Below, piece after piece: positions 6,245-10,702 of a stretch of DNA of 10,702 bases. Position numbers and translations under genes: made by a program. The notes beneath the pieces were generated by a model. The model ran no database searches. It saw nothing but the letters and a program-made list of their open reading frames with translations, and was not told the origin of the DNA. The DNA lies in NCBI GenBank assembly GCA_938014945.1, contig CALLQH010000118.1, positions 1 to 10,702 of the forward strand, given 5' to 3'. Each line of letters starts with the position of its first letter. The stretch's first letter is position 1. The DNA comes from an uncultured bacterium. Lineage in GTDB: Bacteria; Pseudomonadota; Alphaproteobacteria; SP197.

Positions 6245-7362
6245 GCGCGCATCTCCATGTCGATGACGATCTTGCCGATGAAGCCTTTTTCCAGGAATGC
6301 GGCCTGGGCCTGCGCCAGGTGCTCCAGCGGATAGGTCGCCGAGAGCACGGGGCGCACCTCGCCGCGCTCGATGTAGCCGACGACGTCGTGGAAGACCTCG
6401 AGCGGCGTCACGGTCGAGCCGTGCAGTTCGAGATCGCGATAGACGAGATGGCGCAGGTTGAAGCTGACCTCCGGACCGCCGATCGCGCCCGAGGAGGCAT
6501 AACGCCCGCCGGTGCGCAGGGCCGCGATCATCTGGCCGAAGAGCGGACCGCCGACGACATCGACGACACCCTCGACCCGGCCCGACGGCGTGATGTCCCT
6601 GATGGCACCGGTGAGGTCGGCGACATCGCGCGGAATCACCGCGTTCGCGCCCAGCGCAATCACGGCATCGGCCTTGGAGCCGCCGCACAGGGCGATCACC
6701 TTCGCCCCGCGCCGCTTGATGAGCTGGATCGCCGCCGTGCCGACACCACCCGAGGCGCCGGTCACCAGGACCCATTGGCCGGGCCGGGGATCGACGTGGC
6801 GCACCATGCCCTCGGCCGTCGAGAAGGCGACCATGAAGGTCGCCAGTTCGACATCGGAGAGGCCGCTCTCGACCTTCACTGCATTGGCGTCGGGACAGGT
6901 GGCGTACTCGGCAAAACCGCCGTCGGCCTCGCTGCCCCAGTAGCCGGCCTTTTCCATGTCGAGCGGGTCATCGGAATCGCGCAGCCAGCCGTCGACCATC
7001 ACCCGCTCGCCGATGCGCGCGGCATCCACCCCCTGCCCCACGGCGACGATGCGGCCCACGGCGTCCGCACCCTGGATGCGCGGGAAGGCGATGGCCGCCC
7101 CGCCCCAGGAGGCCGCCTCCGGCTTGATCTCGGCGAAGCCGCCGGCGCCGCCGTCGGTGGTGATGCCGGTCTTCACCGTGTCGCTGTACCAGGCGGTGCG
7201 CGTGTTGATGTCGGTGTTGTTGCAGCCGCAGGCGCCGACCCGGATCAGCACCGCGCCGGGACCGGGCTCGGGCACCGGCCAGTCATCATGGAACACAAGC
7301 TTGTCGAAGCCGCCGTGGCCGGTGGTGACCATGGCGCGCATGGTCGCGGGAATGGTGCTCAC
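6241..7362 (-). CDS. Zinc-free MDR oxidoreductase (quinone oxidoreductase-like)
   Basis: A 373-residue medium-chain dehydrogenase/reductase. The N-terminal GroES-like domain contains VGACGCNNTDINTRTAWY (42-59), typical of the quinone-oxidoreductase branch rather than zinc alcohol dehydrogenases. The Rossmann nucleotide loop VTGASGGVGTAA lies at 200-211 and the C-terminal part (IDVEG-like, GGRYASSGAIGG) completes the fold. The catalytic-zinc pattern is not evident, so it is probably an NAD(P)H-dependent reductase of an activated double bond or carbonyl. Residues 60-95 form a longer loop than in short QORs. Start: GTG at 7362 has GGAAGG at proper spacing (inside the end of the regulator gene) and gives the N-terminus MSTIPATMRAMV; the ATG at 7341 lacks a ribosome site. 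It is third in the operon, four bases after the regulator and overlapping enzyme B by four. Its substrate in the pathway is unknown. Confidence 0.88.
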   Translation of the reverse strand: MSTIPATMRAMVTTGHGGFDKLVFHDDWPVPEPGPGAVLIRVGACGCNNTDINTRTAWYSDTVKTGITTDGGAGGFAEIKPEAASWGGAAIAFPRIQGADAVGRIVAVGQGVDAARIGERVMVDGWLRDSDDPLDMEKAGYWGSEADGGFAEYATCPDANAVKVESGLSDVELATFMVAFSTAEGMVRHVDPRPGQWVLVTGASGGVGTAAIQLIKRRGAKVIALCGGSKADAVIALGANAVIPRDVADLTGAIRDITPSGRVEGVVDVVGGPLFGQMIAALRTGGRYASSGAIGGPEVSFNLRHLVYRDLELHGSTVTPLEVFHDVVGYIERGEVRPVLSATYPLEHLAQAQAAFLEKGFIGKIVIDMEMRA

Positions 7363-7366
7363 GGCA

Positions 7367-8068
7367 TCAGCCTTCCGAAGAATTGTCGCTGCCGGCATGG
7401 GCATGACCGTAGCGCAGCGCCATGGGCACGAGGGCCATGACGGTGCTCGCCGGGCCGGGACCGGGGTTGCTGTAGCGGTGAGGAATCGTGCTGTCGAAGT
7501 GGAAGCTGTCTCCGGCCTCCAGGCGGTAGGTGCGTTCGCCCAGTTCCAGGACCACGGTGCCCGACAGCACGTAGCCCGATTCCTCGCCCTCGTGGCCGTT
7601 GAGATCGTCGCCTGTGCTCGCGCCCGGCGCATAGGTGGTCAGCACCAGGCCGTGGTTGGCGTTGAGATCGGGCGAGAGCAGGTAGTCCTGCATGCCGAGA
7701 TAATCGGTGCTGGAAAGCCCGGTATAGGAGATGCGGCGGCGCTGGTGGCCGCGCACGACGACGGCGCGTTCCTCCGGGTCCTCGCCGACATCGGCACCCT
7801 GCATGAACCAGCCGATGCCCAGGCCCAGCGCATCGCCCAGGCTCTGCAGCGTGCCGACCGAAGGCTTCTTCAGGCCGCGTTCGATCTGGCTGAGAAAGCC
7901 GATGGAGCGGCCGGTGCGCTCGGCCAGTTCGGCAAGGGTCAGGCCCTGCGCCTTGCGCAGGCCCTTGATGTCGCTGCCCAGCGCCACGGCGACGGGGTCG
8001 CGATCATCGTTACCGGCATCGGCGCCGGCGTCGTCGAAGGCGTCCTCGCCCAGGCTGTCATCGCTCAT
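7367..8068 (-). CDS. XRE-family HTH regulator with C-terminal cupin domain
   Basis: A 233-residue cytoplasmic regulator. Residues 1-25 are an acidic, Asp/Ala-rich tail. Residues 30-85 are an XRE/Cro helix-turn-helix (IKGLRKAQGLTLAELAERTG, then SIGFLSQIERGLKKPSVGTL), and about 115-218 form a cupin barrel with candidate metal/ligand positions H159, E163 and H197 (NGHEGEESGYVLSG; DSFHFDSTIPHRYSN). XRE-cupin proteins (PuuR-type and relatives) commonly sense small amino-acid or amine metabolites and control adjacent catabolic genes. It is embedded second in the operon, so it is likely autoregulated and acts at the 10050-10156 divergent region (inference). AGGAG is well spaced from the ATG at 8068; an upstream in-frame TTG at 8071 is less likely. 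Whether it represses or activates cannot be told. Confidence 0.92.
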   Translation of the reverse strand: MSDDSLGEDAFDDAGADAGNDDRDPVAVALGSDIKGLRKAQGLTLAELAERTGRSIGFLSQIERGLKKPSVGTLQSLGDALGLGIGWFMQGADVGEDPEERAVVVRGHQRRRISYTGLSSTDYLGMQDYLLSPDLNANHGLVLTTYAPGASTGDDLNGHEGEESGYVLSGTVVLELGERTYRLEAGDSFHFDSTIPHRYSNPGPGPASTVMALVPMALRYGHAHAGSDNSSEG

Positions 8069-8087
8069 CAAACGTCTCCTTGTCGTG

Positions 8088-10049
8088 TCACAACGTCATT
8101 GCGGCGCGCATGCCTTCCAGGACCGCCTCCTCGCAGGTCCGCGGCGAGAGCGCGTCGCCGATCAGGTGGACCTCGCCCTGCCAGTCCTCCAGCGCATGTG
8201 CCAGGCCGGGCTCGGGCGCGGTGCCCTGGGACAGCACCAGGGTCTCGACCTCCTCGCAGACGATGGGGTCGTCGGTGACGGTGTGCTGGAGATAGACCGT
8301 GTCGCCGTCGGCGCCATAGAGGCGGGCGTAGGGGATCATCGTCACGCCCAGCTTCTGCAGGCCCGCGACCCAGTGGTCGCGCACGCCGTCGACCAGGTTC
8401 ATGCCCGGCGCGTTGGCGGTGAAGGCCAGCCGCACGCGGCAGCCGTCACGCGCCAGCTTTTCGGCAAGGCCCAGTCCCACCCAGTCGTTCTTCCAGTCCG
8501 CAATCAGCACCGAGCCGCCGACATTGGCCTCGCCGCGGATCACCGCCCAGGCATCGACGATGTGACTGCCCTCCTCGCCCTCCATCTCGGGCCGGCGCGG
8601 CAGGCCGCCGGTGGCGACGATCACGGCGTCGACGCCCAGCCCCTCGATGTCGGCGCGGCCGATCGCCCGGTTGCGTTCGATACGCACCCCGGCCAGTTCC
8701 ATCTCGCGCGTCAGGTTGGTGACGATGCCGCCGAACTCCTCGCGACCGGGCAGCGCCTGGGCAAGCAGCGCCTGGCCGCCCAGGCGCGCGCTCTTCTCGT
8801 AGAGCGTCACCTCATGGCCGCGCTCGGCGGCGACGGCGGCGGCCTTCATGCCGGCCGGTCCGCCGCCGATCACGGCGACGCGGCGCGGCCTTGCCGCCTT
8901 CTCCTTGGTGTGGCCGACCTCCAGCTCGCGTCCGGTCTCGGGATGCTGGATGCAGGAGACGACGTGGTACTGCAGGCGGTGGCCGACGCAGGCCTGATTG
9001 CAGGCGATGCAGGCGCGGATGTCGTCGGGGCGGCCTTCGCGTGCTTTCAGCGGAAACAGCGGATCGGCGATCAGCGCGCGCACCATGCCGACCATGTCGG
9101 CCTGTCCGTCCGCAATGACGCGCTCGGCGGTCTGGGCCTGGTTGACGCGGCCGGCCACCAGCACCGGAGTCTTCAGCCGCGCCTTCAACGCCCCTGCCTG
9201 GGGCGCGACATGGGCCTGGGGCACCGCCATGTGCGGGAAGACGTCGATCCAGCCGCGGGTCGTGGCCGTGTTGCCGCCGATGATGCTGAAGTAGTCGACA
9301 AGGCCCAGCGCCTCCAGCGCCCGGCAGACCTCCAGCACCTCGTTCGACTCCATGGCGCCGGGCGTGGGGTCGCCGTCGGAGATGCGCACGCCCAGGATCA
9401 TCTCCGGTCCCATGGCTGCGCGGCAGGCGGTCAGCACCTCGACCAGGAAACGCATGCGGTTTTCCAGGCTGCCGCCGTATTCATCCTCGCGCCGGTTGGT
9501 CCGGGGATTGAGGAACTGGGCGATCAGGTAGCCCATGGAGGCCAGAATCTCGACGCCGTCGAAACCGCCCTGGCGCATGTGGCCGGCCGCGCGCGCGTAG
9601 GCCTCCGTCAGTTCGGCGAGCAGCGCGCGCGAGGCCGGAACGGGGATCAGGCCGTAACGCTCGAAGGGGACGTCGGAAGCCGAAAAGACCGGGCGGCGGG
9701 AGCCGTCGTGGGTCGTGCGCATGGCGGCGCCGGGATGGAAGAGCTGGCCCAGCAGCTTGGTGCCGTGGGCATGGACCGCATCGGCAAGGCGCGCGAAGCC
9801 CGGCACGACGCCGGGGCGGCCGGCGAGCACATAGCCGCTCTCGACATCGAAGCTCTCGTGCATCGACATGCCCTCGATGACGATCATGCCGGCCCCGCCC
9901 GCAGCGCGGGCCGCATGATAGGCGATCATGCGCTCGCCGACCGTGCCGCGCTCGGGCAGCGAGGTGCCGTGGGGCGGGAAGAAAATGCGGTTGGGAACCG
10001 TGTGGGCGCCCAGGGCCAGCGGCGCGAAGAGATGGGGAAACGCGGTCAA
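8088..10049 (-). CDS. TMADH-like flavoprotein demethylase (N-methylproline/dimethylglycine demethylase type)
   Basis: About 653 residues with the full architecture of trimethylamine dehydrogenase / 2,4-dienoyl-CoA reductase / StcD enzymes. An Old-Yellow-type FMN barrel spans about 1-340. A 4Fe-4S motif CX2CX3CX11C is at C347, C350, C354 and C366. A nucleotide-binding domain with VAVIGGGPAG (391-400) and a second Rossmann segment follow. Family enzymes oxidatively remove N-methyl groups or reduce enones, passing electrons from FMN through the cluster. The FMN-linking cysteine of TMADH appears replaced (PPHGTS, G28), so FMN is probably non-covalent. The usual His-x-x-His/Asn substrate pair before GYL is L169/M172 here. 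No ATG lies near the N-terminus. TTG at 10049 has GGAG six bases ahead and fits the family start; TTG at 10073 is the alternative (661 residues). First gene of the operon, divergent from the Rieske gene, which supports a demethylation role. Confidence 0.88.
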   Translation of the reverse strand: MTAFPHLFAPLALGAHTVPNRIFFPPHGTSLPERGTVGERMIAYHAARAAGGAGMIVIEGMSMHESFDVESGYVLAGRPGVVPGFARLADAVHAHGTKLLGQLFHPGAAMRTTHDGSRRPVFSASDVPFERYGLIPVPASRALLAELTEAYARAAGHMRQGGFDGVEILASMGYLIAQFLNPRTNRREDEYGGSLENRMRFLVEVLTACRAAMGPEMILGVRISDGDPTPGAMESNEVLEVCRALEALGLVDYFSIIGGNTATTRGWIDVFPHMAVPQAHVAPQAGALKARLKTPVLVAGRVNQAQTAERVIADGQADMVGMVRALIADPLFPLKAREGRPDDIRACIACNQACVGHRLQYHVVSCIQHPETGRELEVGHTKEKAARPRRVAVIGGGPAGMKAAAVAAERGHEVTLYEKSARLGGQALLAQALPGREEFGGIVTNLTREMELAGVRIERNRAIGRADIEGLGVDAVIVATGGLPRRPEMEGEEGSHIVDAWAVIRGEANVGGSVLIADWKNDWVGLGLAEKLARDGCRVRLAFTANAPGMNLVDGVRDHWVAGLQKLGVTMIPYARLYGADGDTVYLQHTVTDDPIVCEEVETLVLSQGTAPEPGLAHALEDWQGEVHLIGDALSPRTCEEAVLEGMRAAMTL

Positions 10050-10076
10050 CGCAGGCTCCGGCGGCTGAGGCAAGTT

Positions 10077-10133
10077 GGTTCAATTAAGAAGCACAAATTT
10101 ACCTTGGGCGCAATTCCTACTCTTGATATAACC
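10077..10133. promoter_or_regulatory. Imperfect inverted repeat across the divergent promoter region (candidate operator)
   Basis: GGTTCAATTAAG (10077-10088) and CTTGATATAACC (10122-10133) are imperfect inverted copies matching at 9 of 12 positions, with centres about 45 bases apart, roughly four helical turns. The right copy covers the -10 box of the Rieske promoter; the left copy lies just upstream of the flavoprotein start. That placement would suit a regulator controlling both directions, most simply the XRE-cupin protein of the operon. The region is clearly more AT-rich than the surrounding genes. Operator function is inference. Confidence 0.35.
10104..10132 (+). promoter_or_regulatory. 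Predicted sigma-70 type promoter for the Rieske oxygenase gene
   Basis: TTGGGC (10104-10109) and TATAAC (10127-10132) are separated by exactly 17 bases, an excellent housekeeping spacing. The predicted transcript start would lie around 10139, giving a short leader that contains the ribosome site CTGGAGA (10144-10150) before the ATG at 10157. An equally clear promoter on the minus strand for the flavoprotein operon was not found; the best candidate pairs TTGCGC (complement of 10108-10113) with a poor -10. Confidence 0.6.
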
Positions 10134-10156
10134 GCCACACCTTCTGGAGATCTGCG

Positions 10157-10702
10157 ATGAACGCTCCTGGTGTTCCCCTTCGTTCCGGTTGGTCCGAGGT
10201 TGCCGACCTGCTCGGCCCCGATGCGCTCGAAGCCATGGCCCGCCCGATCGAGACGGCCAGCGCCCTGCCCAATCTCTGCTACACCTCGCAACGCTGGCAG
10301 GAGCTGGAGTACGAGCGCCTGTTCGCCCGCTCCTGGTTCGTCGCGGGCTTCGCCCACGAGATTCCCGAACCCGGCGACGCCCTGCCGGTGGAGGCCGCGG
10401 GCATGCCGCTGCTCCTGCTGCGCGACCGCGAGGGCGCCGTGCGTGTTTTCCACAACGTCTGCCGCCATCGCGGCGCGGTGATGGTCGCCAAACCCTGCAA
10501 GGGCCTGAAGCTGCTGACCTGCCCCTACCATGCCTGGGCCTACGGCCTGGACGGCGCCCTGCGCACCCGGCCCCACTTCCATGGCGGCGACCGTCACGAC
10601 ATCGTCGCCAAGGGCAGCGACGCGCCGGGCCTGGTTCCGGTGCGGGCGGAGGTCTGGCACCACTGGATCTTCGTCAACCTGGACGGCAAGGCGCCGCCGC
10701 TG
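10157..10702 (+). CDS. Rieske non-heme iron oxygenase, alpha subunit, N-terminal part (3' end outside window)
   Basis: The visible 182 residues contain the entire Rieske domain of a ring-hydroxylating-dioxygenase alpha-subunit family protein. The 2Fe-2S ligands are C102-x-H104 (NVCRHRG) and C122-x2-H125 (TCPYHAWAYGLDG), with 17 residues between the pairs. Upstream is the usual N-terminal region (LEYERLFARSWFVAGFAHEI, about 50-69). The catalytic mononuclear-iron domain is cut off by the window. This family includes aromatic dioxygenases but also betaine and quaternary-ammonium demethylases (glycine betaine GbcA, carnitine CntA, stachydrine Stc2). Divergence from a TMADH-like demethylase and enolase-family epimerases favours the latter group (inference). 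The ATG at 10157 follows GGAGA at normal spacing. A reductase partner would be needed and is not in the window. Confidence 0.92.
   Translation, partial: MNAPGVPLRSGWSEVADLLGPDALEAMARPIETASALPNLCYTSQRWQELEYERLFARSWFVAGFAHEIPEPGDALPVEAAGMPLLLLRDREGAVRVFHNVCRHRGAVMVAKPCKGLKLLTCPYHAWAYGLDGALRTRPHFHGGDRHDIVAKGSDAPGLVPVRAEVWHHWIFVNLDGKAPPL

Noticed and set aside
5198..6334. A 378-codon plus-strand open frame opposite enolase enzyme B
   Set aside because: Same situation: a shadow of a conserved gene, low-complexity translation.
6245..6775. A fusion of an oxidoreductase fragment to enolase enzyme B in one reading frame
   Set aside because: The upstream portion is the wrong frame of the MDR gene; the real MDR frame is intact and the GTG at 6244 gives a normal-length enzyme.
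6319..8278. Long plus-strand frames opposite the MDR and regulator genes
   Set aside because: They overlap each other and the well-supported minus-strand genes; no domain signature.
7731..10160. An 809-codon open frame on the plus strand across the flavoprotein and regulator genes
   Set aside because: It is antisense to genes with clear domain motifs, its translation is rich in Arg, Ala, His and Gly with no recognisable family, and long antisense frames are expected in GC-rich DNA.
1..10702. CRISPR arrays, tRNAs, rRNAs, transposases, phage genes or attachment sites
   Set aside because: No regularly spaced repeats, cloverleaf sequences, or recombinase or transposase motifs were seen on either strand.

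Overview
The window is GC-rich, tightly packed bacterial DNA with third-position G/C bias. Together with a CryPro/FeS-type photolyase and a divergently transcribed Rieske/flavoenzyme catabolic locus, this suggests a free-living alphaproteobacterium, possibly marine or soil. That placement is inference; no RNA gene or taxonomic marker is present. No stretch over 300 bases lacks a gene. I see no tRNA, rRNA, CRISPR, insertion sequence or prophage signature.

Left part (1-4028): a 5'-complete but 3'-truncated hydantoinase/oxoprolinase-family gene runs leftward off the window. Divergent from it is a small class I SAM-dependent methyltransferase, which converges on a small DUF3429-type inner-membrane protein gene. 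Divergent from that membrane protein is a secreted single-domain fasciclin (FAS1) protein. A strong intrinsic terminator follows, then a full-length iron-sulfur photolyase/cryptochrome of the PhrB/CryB type. Its four cluster cysteines and two active-site histidines are all in place. This sub-block looks like stress or light-response genes.

Right part (4021-10702): five leftward genes form one compact operon. In transcription order they are: a TMADH/N-methylproline-demethylase-like flavoprotein (FMN barrel, 4Fe-4S, nucleotide-binding domains); an XRE-cupin regulator; a zinc-free MDR/quinone-oxidoreductase-like enzyme; and two tandem but divergent enolase-superfamily (mandelate racemase/muconate lactonizing) enzymes. 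Gaps are 19, 4, -4 and 4 bases. Divergent from the operon, across a short AT-rich promoter region, starts a Rieske non-heme iron oxygenase alpha subunit (3' end outside the window).

Working model (inference): Rieske oxygenase, TMADH-like demethylase and enolase-superfamily epimerase/dehydratase together are the enzyme classes known for proline betaine (stachydrine) and hydroxyproline betaine catabolism. The locus therefore probably oxidises, demethylates and rearranges an N-methylated amino acid or betaine, under control of the XRE-cupin regulator. The exact substrate cannot be read from sequence. Three details do not fit a simple copy of a described pathway: two enolase paralogues side by side, an extra MDR oxidoreductase, and an altered flavin active site.
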